Source: Harmothoe impar (Eukaryota > Annelida > Polychaeta > Phyllodocida > Polynoidae). Taken from it: a DNA stretch of 64,000 nucleotides. Under the pieces are notes generated by a model. The model made no database searches, was not told the origin of the DNA, and was given only the letters and a program-made list of their open reading frames with translations. Of the stretch, positions 12,064-22,235 are shown piece after piece. The stretch's first letter is position 1, and each line of letters begins with the position of its first letter. The position numbers and the translations under genes are program-made. The stretch is from positions 7,440,001 to 7,504,000 of the forward strand of contig OX381721.1 of NCBI GenBank assembly GCA_947462335.1, read 5' to 3'.

Positions 12064-12789
12064 GGCTCAGTCTCATGAGTTTGTAACAGTTGAAACGTCT
12101 TTGACCGGGTGTCATCTTTGACTGGGTGTCGTCTTTGACCGGGTGTCGTCTTTGACCAGGGAGTTATAAGATGGAATAAATGAGGCATATATAGTGAGGA
12201 AATCGGTGAGATACTGCAATTATATGTTAATACACATTCATTGGAAACATTTTATATATTTATATACTGCACTTACTATGCACAGTGCAGTTGTTTAAGC
12301 TCAAAGTTATATATAAAGTGACATCTTTGACCGAGTAGAGTGAAATAATAGTACTATGCTGTACTATGCATAGTATGCTCAGTATATAAATATAACAAAA
12401 TTGACTAATGTTTGCTTTAAACGTGTATCAACATATGGGTGCACTATTTCCCCGCTTTTCTTACTACATCCCAATGGGCACAGAACATTGAATCAATGTT
12501 GATAAATGGTTGTCAATGTTGATTCAATGTTGATGCAATGTTGATTCAACGTTCAGGTAGATAGTGTGCCCACTGGGATAGACCTCATTTCTGCTATTCT
12601 AATGCTGCCTGGTCAAAGACGACACCCGGTCAAAGACGACACCGGGTCAAAGACGACACCCGGTCAAAGACGACACCCGGTCAAAGACGACACCCGGTCA
12701 AAGACGACACCCGGTCAAAGACGACACCCGGTCAAAGACGACACCCGGTCAAAGACGTTTCAACTGTTACAAACTCATGAGACTGAGCC
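12064..12789. mobile_element. GGCTCAG-ended MITE, copy 1, with nested insertion
   Basis: The terminal inverted repeats start GGCTCAGTCTCATGAGTTTG and run into a 17-bp tandem satellite (GTCAAAGACGACACCCG). There are four satellite units in the left arm and nine in the right. The interior matches the copies at 59357-59878 and 62004-62542. The extra length comes from a 112-bp element nested at 12468-12579. It has no ORF with coding features. The flanks TCAA and TCAT match only partly, so the target duplication is unclear. Confidence 0.8.
12468..12579. mobile_element. Nested short element with ATCCCANTGGGCACA ends
   Basis: The termini are ATCCCAATGGGCACA and TGTGCCCACTGGGAT. The interior has tandem TTGATTCAATG motifs. 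It interrupts the word CTTACTATATAAGCCTCATT, which is intact in the other two host MITE copies (near 59760 and 62408), so this insertion is the younger event. Confidence 0.75.
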
Positions 12790-13949
12790 TCATAATCATC
12801 AACTTTAATGATTGGAAGGTGATCTTGATGCCTGCAGAGCCTTTCGAATTACCAGATTGACCAAAAAGAGTGAGAAAGGTTGAACTGACACAAAAGTACT
12901 GTTTTCTTGGTAACTATGGTAATTTGAACAGCTCTGTAGACCTTTATAAAGGCAAAAATGAATGAACGGTAAAAAAAAGGTCTGCACAAAATTAAACGCC
13001 AATATCATTTTCAAATCATTGAATCTGCAAATTATGGTATATTTCTAGTCCATAATGCTGTTCGAAGGAAAGTAGGCTAAAAAAAACAGCTTTTGTTCTA
13101 TTCACATTTGACAGCATTCAAAAACTTTGAATCAATTTAAAAGATCCATTAAACAAGCCCAGATTCAACTAAAAATAGTAAGAACACAGGTATATGGCAA
13201 ATAATGCATGTAAATGTGATCACATGAATTACACTAAACAGGTAGGGGAGAGGAATAGGTTGTTGGTACGCACTAATACTGTGGTACAGTCCAGTCAATT
13301 AGACCATACCAGTATTCTGGTACTGTGCATGCTCCAGGGCTATACCATTTAATTGGTACATATGGTGTGATCATTAGACCATGGCAATTAGCCCATGGCA
13401 AGGTATGCAGTCCCCTCAGTGCCTTATCTGTAATCATACAACAATGGGTTTTATCTATACCAACATTGGGAGCATTGGAAGGGGAGAAAATCCCACATTT
13501 TCTCACAATTTTCCCCATTTCTGACCTTACCATTCCATTAGCAAATAAAACCAAAACGCAGAGTTGTAGGTCAGTATCTAGGCTACCGCTCTGTATATTT
13601 CTTTCTTTCAGCAAATCTGACAGAAAATTCGGAAATGAATTTTGCTGAGTCTCTATTCAAGTATTTTATGAATTTGGCATGTTCAATCAATGGTACCATA
13701 CATGATATGTATCACATTGTTGTTGTTGTTGTTGTAAAATGTATTGGCCAAGTAATGTACCTTACATAACTACTTTTTCATTATATAGCCAGAAGGGACT
13801 CTGTTCTCAGAACAGAGCAGATAGAATATTGTCAATATAGTTTACTCAATGTAATCAGTATAATTAGCTCAGCATTCAGACTTGTACGTTTACATTTTTA
13901 CACTACGGGACTCATTATCAGTCAGTGTCAGTATTGGTCGGGTTCATAT
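12790..13949. other. Intergenic, nothing recognised
   Basis: No exon-like sequence was found. There is a short (GTT)n tract near 13720. Confidence 0.5.
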
Positions 13950-13955
13950 CACTAA

Positions 13956-14412
13956 TTAGTGATGCTTTTTGAGTGACTTCTTGAAAGCCTTATGTGGTAG
14001 ACGTTGCACATGAGCAGCGAGCTCGTCCCACAGTGGGACTCCTCGGTAGAGCAGGCTTCTGTTGAATATCCACTTCTTTGAGCGGGGGACTTTGAGCTTT
14101 AGGGAATCGTTCCTTCGGAGTTCTCTAGTAGGAAAGATCAAGTTGTCAGGGACAAGTGACATGGCCCAGTAATTCGCGATTCCTTGCCGGCAGTAGCTTC
14201 TCGATGTTGTTTCTGGTGTGTAGGTCGTCAATGTTCACCCCACGGGGGTCCCTGATGCGCTCGCATATGTGCAGCACGTCATTTTGTAAAGTCTGGTACT
14301 TGCGAACTGCCCAAGCTGGTCCACCGTCTGTCACAAAGCTGCAGTACTCCATTATGGAGCGTATCATTGAGGTGTAGACTTGCAGTGTAGTCATCAGAGA
14401 AATCTCTGACAT
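13956..14412 (-). pseudogene. 3' end of a non-LTR retrotransposon reverse transcriptase, frameshifted
   Basis: Two overlapping frames encode the typical post-catalytic tail of LINE reverse transcriptase. The upstream frame (14412-14146) contains YTSMIRSIMEYCS and ends LLPARNRELLGH. The downstream frame (14231-13956) contains RSKKWIFNRSLLYRGVPLWD and LPHKAFKKSLKKHH. A frameshift lies between about 14150 and 14230. The palm domain and endonuclease are missing, consistent with a 5'-truncated, dead insertion. I cannot name the clade. Confidence 0.75.
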
Positions 14413-14539
14413 AATTATGTATGATTAAATATGCTGATGTACCTGGCTACTGCGCAGGCAATCATATTAGTACCAATGACGTGTCAAGTACAAGTACAGC
14501 TCATTTAGGACGTACTAGAATAGTTCTCAACCTGCTAAA

Positions 14540-14730
14540 TTGCTATATTAAGAACCATATATCTTATATCAGTGAATGTCATATATATAATACCGGTGAA
14601 TGTCTTATATCAGTGAACGTGTTCTGTCATAAGTCAGTAAATGTCTTACATCTGTTCATCTTATACATCAGTGAATGTCTTATAGTTATCAGTTAAAGTC
14701 GTAAATATATTAGTGAATGTCGTTTACCAT
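14540..14730 (+). repeat. Degenerate minisatellite (ATCAGTGAATGTCTTATA)
   Basis: About eight imperfect units built around CAGTGAATGTCTTATAT. No coding or structural role is evident. Confidence 0.6.
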
Positions 14731-15301
14731 TTAAATCTATCTATAAGCGCAGGTGTGCTTATTTGAGACACTACGGTAACTCTAAACATACCATATCTCA
14801 TTTAATATTGTACGGTGTTAAGTATCCTACATATAATTATGTTTGTGAACTGGAGGACACTACTGGAGGACGGCCAGTCGTTATCTGATGACATTTCATT
14901 GCGTTCTTGGGTTACTGTTGTTAATTTTTGTTGTTGACTTTTTGAGCTGAGATTTTAGTATTTTATTTTGCGAGATATCTTCGGCGAAGGAGTATTTGTA
15001 GAGTTACAATGTAATAAAGTGAACATACATATCACAGCCTTTATGCCTCGTACTTGAATTATGATACTTTCATCAATTATGTTCATGTGTATCCAAATCT
15101 AAACCGTGCAAATATATTTACCCAATACTTGCTATCATCTAGGATTTTAAGATAACTAACGAGGAATACTAATTGTACTCGTAAATACATATAAGGTACA
15201 TGTAACACTCCAGAGTTTTAAAATGGCATAATCACCGAGCGTATCCCACTCACAATTATAGTACTGTTCTAATCTACTATGTGGTTAAGTGCGAATGGTG
15301 A

Positions 15302-15303
<2 letters not shown>

Positions 15304-15366
<63 letters not shown>
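15304..15366. repeat. (TA)n microsatellite
   Basis: About 63 bp of uninterrupted TA repeats. Confidence 0.95.
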
Positions 15367-15369
<3 letters not shown>

Positions 15370-15710
15370 CCTACAATGTCATGTGTATAGTTTCTATTTA
15401 AAGCAGCCCCAGAGGAGCATTAGCCTCCCACACCCTCATGTATACACACAGTTTCTATATGCTCTAATTATAGAGTAAATTTGGTTATCTGCGCCGAAAG
15501 GGTCATCTGAGGAAAAAGTTGACATTAAAATCACAAAAGCGTCAAAGGGAAACACTTGCCGCGCATACGGATCCATAGTGCCGTGTTCTACAGGTGCGCC
15601 ATTGAGACGGGTACACCTGGGTTTACTGGACTACGTTGTTAATGGTCCCTGTTGGTGGGAACTGTACTTTTTTAAGCATCCATTATTTCTAAGCATCAAA
15701 GTTACAGCAA

Positions 15711-15779
15711 GCCCGGTTAGCTCAATTTATAGAGCCTAGTATTCTAGATCTACAGGTGGATAGGTCGAATCCCTGGGTA
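15711..15779 (+). repeat. tRNA-like sequence (SINE head or tRNA pseudogene)
   Basis: It starts GCCCGGTTAGCTCAATTTAT, a good A box with a D stem GCTC/GAGC, and has a B-box-like GGTCGAATCCC. The 5' and 3' ends pair in six of seven positions allowing G-U. The anticodon and T stems pair poorly, so this is unlikely to be a functional tRNA. Similar debris (GATCTGTAGGTGG and GGTTCCCAG) is present near 16720-16755. Confidence 0.4.
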
Positions 15780-16776
15780 TATTTTGTTTTGCATGAACAG
15801 TTGAAAGAAACAATGGGGCAATCTACATTATATATGTATGTCTGACTTAAATGAGTGACATTGTATATTATGTAAAAGGTCTAAAGTGAAAGTAGAAACG
15901 ATATCGGGACACCGTAATTTCAGAGACTATATAATTACATACATAAGGCTTACCGTAAGGGTTATATGATAGGAATGTGATGAATTCCTTGTAGCCATTC
16001 TAGGTTAAATGATAATGATAAGTATGTCTACATTTAATTGACTACTTCTGGTTTGCTAAAGATTCCTAAAATCCATCCTGCTTTCTGTCTGCGATAACCC
16101 TGTTGCAGTCAAAGTTCATGTACTATTCCCTGTCTTAAAGGGAATCGCTGGTTCCTACACAGAAGCCACCTGGCGGCAAAAATCGAAGCTCATAAAAAGT
16201 ATTCTTTAAGCTGTATTCATATTCCTACATAGACCACTTTCCCTAAATCAACTATTTGTATTTGTTATTTGGACAGTATGCCTCCATTGTTCACATATAT
16301 TCACCGCTAGGACACCCATAGGATCCAATAGTTAAGGCAAAAGAAATATTTTTCCAAAATTCATATCTTTCTCATTTTATCCGTGACCCCCTGTTTTATT
16401 GGTCCTAAAACGTTTGTATAGATGTCCATTATACATTCCCAAGGTTTGGTTGCAATATCAATAGAAGAAGGGAATTATCCATGTCAGATAATGTGACAAT
16501 GCTGTTTTCCTATTCATTTCTATGGTTAAGGTACTGCTTTGCGCAAATGGCCGTATCATGGAAGTTATTACCGTAACATGGCAAATTCTTTTGATTTTCT
16601 ATTAGATAACAAATCAAACTATCATAATCCTGAGTTATATGCAAAAGTCAATAGAACATCAGTAAATCTGCGACAAGTAGCGCGTCCCTTTAATGGCACG
16701 CTGATAGAGGATGGCGCTACGGATCTGTAGGTGGCAAGTTTGGTTCCCAGTTAGCATTTGAACAGTATAGCGTTCT

Positions 16777-16980
16777 AACTGGTGCAGACTTGTTCCCGTG
16801 ACCACACTGTTTACATTGACACCAGCAATCTCGTGAGACCTTGGTTCCGCTCTCGTATTGCAGCCTGTTCCCCGGAAGCTATGGTATGTGACTGTCTGGT
16901 CACTGCCTAAGTCTCACGATAAATGGCGAGCACAGAACTAACATGGCCGCCCATACGGGGAAACCCGAGTCATCGCTATA
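16777..16980 (+). repeat. Direct repeat copy 1 of about 200 bp
   Basis: It is about 90% similar by eye to 17218-17420: CAGCAATCTCGTGAGACCTT, CCTGTTCCCCGGAAGCTATG and ACTAACATGGCCGCCCA occur in the same order. No ORF is conserved between the copies. Confidence 0.75.
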
Positions 16981-17217
16981 CGTGTAATGTCAGGCTTCTA
17001 TTGAGCACCTTGGGGTTACCGAGGCGCCCCCATTTCTAGTCAGGCGGCAGAGTGAAGAACCTTAAGTTCTGCTTACACCCAGAAGAGGGGATTACTCTTC
17101 GGGGGTTCAGCCAGTACTGAGTCTATAGGCGTCCACCTACCGTTACCTAATTGAACTTCTAGCCCCCGACCATGGATGCGACCATGCCCTAACCCCTAGG
17201 AGCCCTATAGGGCTGTA

Positions 17218-17420
17218 ACGTGTGTTAACTTGTTCCCGCAACCACTGTGTGTACACTGACACCAGCAATCTCGTGAGACCTTGGTTCTGCTCTCGTAATG
17301 TAGCCTGTTCCCCGGAAGCTATGGTGTGTGAGTGAGTGGTCACTGCTTAAATCTCACGATAGAATGCGAGCACAGAACTAACATGGCCGCCCACACGGAG
17401 AGACCCGAATTATCGCTATA
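17218..17420 (+). repeat. Direct repeat copy 2 of about 200 bp
   Basis: Partner of 16777-16980, offset by about 440 bp. It is preceded by a block (17155-17210) also found near base 160 of the window. Confidence 0.75.
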
Positions 17421-17959
17421 GGGCTGTGGACTCATAACCAGTGGGTCCGCCATTTAAAATTTCGCTGGGTGCGGTTACAATCACTGATAACACACACCCT
17501 GACTGGTACCTTGTTCCAGGGACACACTTGTACCCAGCCTATCAGCTCTTATCAGTGCCGGCCGCCGCAACCAGCTACAGTGCCGCCTAGGCCTTATATT
17601 AAATGATCAAATGAATGTAGGTACACTGTAAATAATGGACATTAGTCAATGTTATTATACGATTGGGGCTCTGATGGTGCTTTTTTTGGATAACAGCGTG
17701 CTGTTATCCAGCGATAACAGCACGATTGAGGTGAATATTTAGAGTTAAAATCCTACGTTTCAAATTTTTTTTTTCTATAAAGGTAGTAGTTGTACTTTGC
17801 TTATCTATTCGTTAAAATAATTCTAGGGATTTTTTTTCACATAAATACTCGGGGCTGTATACCTATATAACACCCTCGGCGCTACGGGCCTCGGGCGTTA
17901 TATAGGTTTACATCCCCTCGTGTGCCTGTTATCCATATATTATTGGTTAAGTAACTTAT

Positions 17960-18182
17960 GTGCCCCTACATGGGTCCTCACAATTTTGACCGTGTCGCCG
18001 TGTCGATTTTTAGCAAAAGGGCAGTGGAATCGTGTCGATTTTTAGGTATATAAGAACTTAGAGAAGAATGTCTATGGGTCGATTTTTATCCCTGATTTTC
18101 CTGTGTCCGTCGATTTTTAAAATGGCCTAAAAGGGCCGTATCGCCGTGTCGGCCGTGTCGATTTTTACCCATGTAGAGGCAC
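17960..18182. mobile_element. GTGCC-ended MITE, copy 1, 6-bp target duplication
   Basis: The termini are GTGCCCCTACATGGGT and ACCCATGTAGAGGCAC. ACTTAT directly abuts both ends. The interior is built from GTGTCGATTTTTA and CCGTGTCGCCGTGTCG words. A second copy of almost the same length is at 53654-53875. It is non-coding. Confidence 0.85.
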
Positions 18183-18644
18183 ACTTATGTTGGTGAAAGT
18201 GACTAACTTATCGCACTAACAATTCACCAACTCTGACTAACTTTTAACTATTCAGTTACCCATAGGAATTTAACACCATGCACATTATGAGACATTTATC
18301 CATATGACAAGATTGTAATTGCACTTATTACCATGTTTAAAGATAACATCTTCTAACATTGAATATAATATGGGGTATAACTTAGTGTAATTACTTAGCT
18401 AGATCTTTTGTAAAGACGGACTAACCTATTCCAATGAGGTTTTCTGCATGGGACACCTTTTCTGTGTTTTCAAAAACATGCACATATCAAAGACGTTTTG
18501 TATGGCTACTTCTACAGGACAGTAATTGTTGTGTAGACAAACTGGCCTCAACGGATGAAGTTGCCATTGCACAAGTAACAATGCTGTGATTGTTGCATAT
18601 GAATCAGGGCCATGTGCTGCTGCCACTAACTGATAATAAATAAC

Positions 18645-18870
18645 TACCGTAAATACCAGTGTATAACCCATGGGTTATAATGAGAACCAAACCTCTAGTG
18701 TTGGTTGTATAATATTCTCAGCCTAGGGGTGGGTAATACAAAGGTTTTTGAAAGTATAATGCAGTACAAAAATCAAAACTTTCAGGCCGCAGGTGCAGGT
18801 TATAGAATTCTCTCAAAGTCGGGGTGTGGGTTGTATGCGAGATACAGGTTATACATGGGAATTTACAGTA
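18645..18870. mobile_element. Short MITE with TACCGTAAAT ends
   Basis: TACCGTAAATACCAGTGTAT and an imperfect inverse ending GGAATTTACAGTA lie about 225 bp apart. It is related to the element at 3046-3271. Non-coding. Confidence 0.6.
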
Positions 18871-19675
18871 ATAATTACTATTAGCAAAAACTTCAGGCAA
18901 CCAAGGGAATGCCAACTTTTAGTTAAGTGTAAGCAGAAAAACGCTAAGAAATGATAGGCACTTTGAGCACATATTTTTTGCTAATGGTTGTACAAAAGTT
19001 AGTAAAACCTACTAGCTTTTGACTAGTAATTGAGATTCATTATTTTCGGTGTACTATATTCTTGAGACTGCTTCAATGAAGTATGCAGGGAAATACCAGG
19101 CGATTTATTTATGAGGGGGGGGGGGTTAAACCCATGCAACCCTTTTACCGGTGTCCTGTGTTATTCGGGGGAATTTTACAGGAATTTGTTTCCAGGATAT
19201 ACATTAGGTACGGAGCACATGCATGAGGTGATTAATTATCAGAGAGAGAGACTAGATGGGGTCCTTTAAGTTCATAACGTCACAGACCGTTGGACCATTG
19301 CTTGCTTTAGCGTTGGCCGAAATCAACAACCCCCTCACAGCTAGTCAGATAGTTTGCCCGCCTTGCCCCTGATAAGTCAGGTGAGAGTCTACACATAATA
19401 ATACTACTAATCCTATGTAGTGTATCTCTTGTTATTGTATGTTTTAGTCGTATTAATGACACATTTTAAATGTTAATATACATGGACATGTATGTTTCCA
19501 TATAGTGTAACCTTAGTCTGATATGATGCTCATAAGGACTGTGTCAATGTGAATATGAGCTTCATGGAAAGCCTCATTAGTCTTAATTACATTTATCTAT
19601 ATACTGTTGTTCTATGGAGGCCATTGCATTACACTATTTACCTGCCCTGTCTTCATGCTAGAAAATGCACCAACC
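18871..19675. other. Intergenic, nothing recognised
   Basis: AT-rich sequence with one G-run near 19117. No exon-like segment was seen. Confidence 0.5.
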
Positions 19676-21687
19676 CTAGTAGCAAACATGGTGGGGCCCA
19701 GGACAGGGCCATTGGGTTCAGATTGGGTTTTGGGCAGGATGAAAGCGGGCTCAGATTGTGTTTTGGACGGGCTGACCACTTTGGGCTCAGATCGGGTTTT
19801 GGATGGGCTGCCCACTTTGGGGTCAGACCGGGCTTTGGACGGGCTTGCCAATTTGGTGCCACAGCACCACCCGATAACAAGATAGGTCCTGCTAAACAAC
19901 CCTATGGCATTATCATACTCCCAGGTAACATAAGTACATTGGGCCATGATTGGGCCAATATACCACTTAAAATTGGGCCAATAATGGCATTTTGATATTG
20001 GCCCACCGCTGGTTTGACCGCTGGCCCAGTAATGGCCCATGCTCTGATAAAGGGATATTGATTTCATGTTGGCCCAATGTTGGGCCAACATCAAAATGTT
20101 TTTACATTATTCCAAGGTTAGAAATTAGACATTGGACCAACCTTGTAATACATATGTCGCCCCAACATATAATTTTCAATATAGGACCACTGCAACAATC
20201 ACTGATATTGAACAATATTACATTTATGTGTATAATTGAATGTGCAAGCATACTTAAGACATGACTCTCAAGAATCATCAGTTTAGAAAAAGCCATTTCT
20301 GTCTTTTTAATCCATCTTGATCTCTATCCCATAATGGTTAGAAATAATACAAACTGTATTACTATCATTTAGGACTTATCTAACTCCATTACCCACACAT
20401 GAGGTGTCTTCAAGTTACTTTTGACAAATTCCCATGGGTGTCATGCAGTAAATGGCACTTTTAGATATCAAATTTCATCCATGAACTTCCTCTGACCTTT
20501 AAACATGTAGAGGACACTGGGGATCACGTTTATAACCCAATATGATGGCAAAGTAGGAGCCATCCTGTAAGAAATTCTTCAGGCAACATTGAATCCCCCT
20601 GGTGTAGATCACAGCCAATATTGGACAAGTGTAGATAGAGTTGATGTTGGTCCAACATCAGAAATAATATGATGGCCCTGAAGTGTCCCAGCACTGGGCC
20701 AACACTGGGTCAATATCAACGATATCAAGCATGGACCAGCTCTGGGCCAGCGGTCAACCCAGCGATGGCCCATTATCAGTATTGCCAGAGGTGGGCCATC
20801 ATTGTAATTTGTATGTTGAACCAATGTATGCATTGCTTACAATGGGCCATGGTTGGTATAACGATTGCGATGGAGTCGATCATTGCCGACATTGGCCCAA
20901 TATACCCTTGCTACCTGGGCTTATCCTATCCAATTATGGAATTACAAAGCAGGCCTATTATCATCAGATTTAAGCCACATGCAGCATAGATAAGTGTCTA
21001 TGGTGTACATTGGCCTTCAAATCCATAGTTCATACGATGGAGCATATGAGTCTTGTGTTAAGTAAATTGTAATGCCACAGAAATAGTTTCTATTCTGGAT
21101 AGCTGCTTAGAGAAGCTCATTTTCAATATTCAAATATATAGTCTATCTTATTTCCAAACTGTGAGAACATCTAATTATTCTTTCAGATTCTACACCACTT
21201 TAACCTTTTCATCTGGCTTTGTTGGAAAACTCTATATATTGTATAGTAGTGACATCTGGTGTCACTGATCAGAACTACTAGACCAGTGGCCCTGTCCAAA
21301 ACCAAGCTCAGCCCACATCGAGCAGTCCACTTTGAAACTAACCTGTGCCCAAATTGGGAATCCCAATCGGGGCTACACTTCAGCCCAGCCATCTGCCCAG
21401 CATGAACCCAAAATGGGCAGCCTACTTTGAAACTAATCTGAGCCCAACTCGGGCATTCCGCTTTGAAACCAATCTGAACCCAAAATGGGCAGCCCACTTT
21501 GAAACCGATCTAAGCCCAAATCGGGCAGCCCACTTTGAAACTGATCTGAGCCCAAATCGGGCAGCCTGGTCAGGGTCACACTTCAGCCCAGCCATCTGGC
21601 CAACATGAAGCCCAGCTCAGTTTTGCCCAATTTCAAACAGCCAATCCGAGCTAAATCCAAATTGGCCCCGTGCAGGCTTGCTACTAG
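19676..21687. mobile_element. Composite inverted-repeat element with minisatellite arms
   Basis: The ends CTAGTAGCAAACATGGTGGG and an inverse ending GGCTTGCTACTAG enclose two facing minisatellite arms. The left arm (19690-19860) has units of the form GGGCTCAGATCGGGTTTTGG. The right arm (21290-21640) has units of the form GAAACTGATCTGAGCCCAAA. The CCCAGGTA repeat lies between the arms. No transposase ORF is present. The long open frames over the arms simply follow the repeat period. Confidence 0.55.
19920..20919. mobile_element. CCCAGGTA / GGCCCAAT inverted-repeat element
   Basis: It begins CCCAGGTAACATAAGTACAT and ends with the inverse-type terminus CTTGCTACCTGGG, about 1 kb apart. Both halves are rich in TTGGGCCAAT palindromes. 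The left 410 bp also occurs at 527-942. Non-coding and probably non-autonomous. Confidence 0.65.
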
Positions 21688-21737
21688 AGAATGTAGCAAT
21701 GGCGGGCGAGGGCTGTATATGCATCATGGCAATTCAA

Positions 21738-21850
21738 AAGGAATATAGCAATATTTGATAAAGGGTTGATAATCTATATTGGCTATTCATACCTAAAGGG
21801 AATATAGCAATATTTGATAAAGGGTTAAAAATCTATATTGGCTCACTACT
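21738..21850 (+). repeat. Tandem duplication of about 60 bp
   Basis: AGGAATATAGCAATATTTGA through CTATATTGGCT occurs twice in tandem. Confidence 0.75.
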
Positions 21851-22235
21851 ACAGTGTTATCTACTGGTTTCCAACGTGACCATTTTGACTAAATGGAGTC
21901 ACAAAGGTATGCAGAGCTTCCCTACTCATACCCTTACATTATTGGCAGTAGTAGAGATAGGAGGCAGAGGCCCAGGCCGTCACAGATGACTGTGCCAATA
22001 TACATATATGCCGATTATCACTTGGCAGCTTGACTTGAAAGGGTACAGCTACCTTTTGAGAAATCAGATTCATAGAGCTCTCCCAGTCAAGGACAAGGCT
22101 GGTCTAAGCGCAAAGAAATGTAGTACAGTATAAACAGAAATACAGCTCAGGTGATAAAACATCATCAGCACTTGAAAATACAGTTCTGCTATACCCCAAA
22201 CACTTGTACAATACCCTTCTGACAGAACTCTGGAG
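21851..22235 (+). promoter_or_regulatory. Region just upstream of ZIP-B
   Basis: No gene was seen. A TATAAA word lies at about 22129, roughly 105 bp before the ATG. It could mark the core promoter but is not supported beyond position. Confidence 0.25.

Noticed and set aside
12600..12760. Regular 17-bp spacing suggesting a CRISPR-like array
   Set aside because: The units are contiguous without unique spacers and lie in a transposon terminal repeat of an animal genome.
15711..15779. Possible suppressor-like tRNA with anticodon CTA
   Set aside because: The anticodon and T stems do not pair, so a decayed SINE head is a better reading.
19549..20094. Open frames of 70-160 codons over the GGGCTCAGAT repeats
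   Set aside because: They span minisatellite and inverted-repeat DNA with no recognisable domain and exist on both strands.
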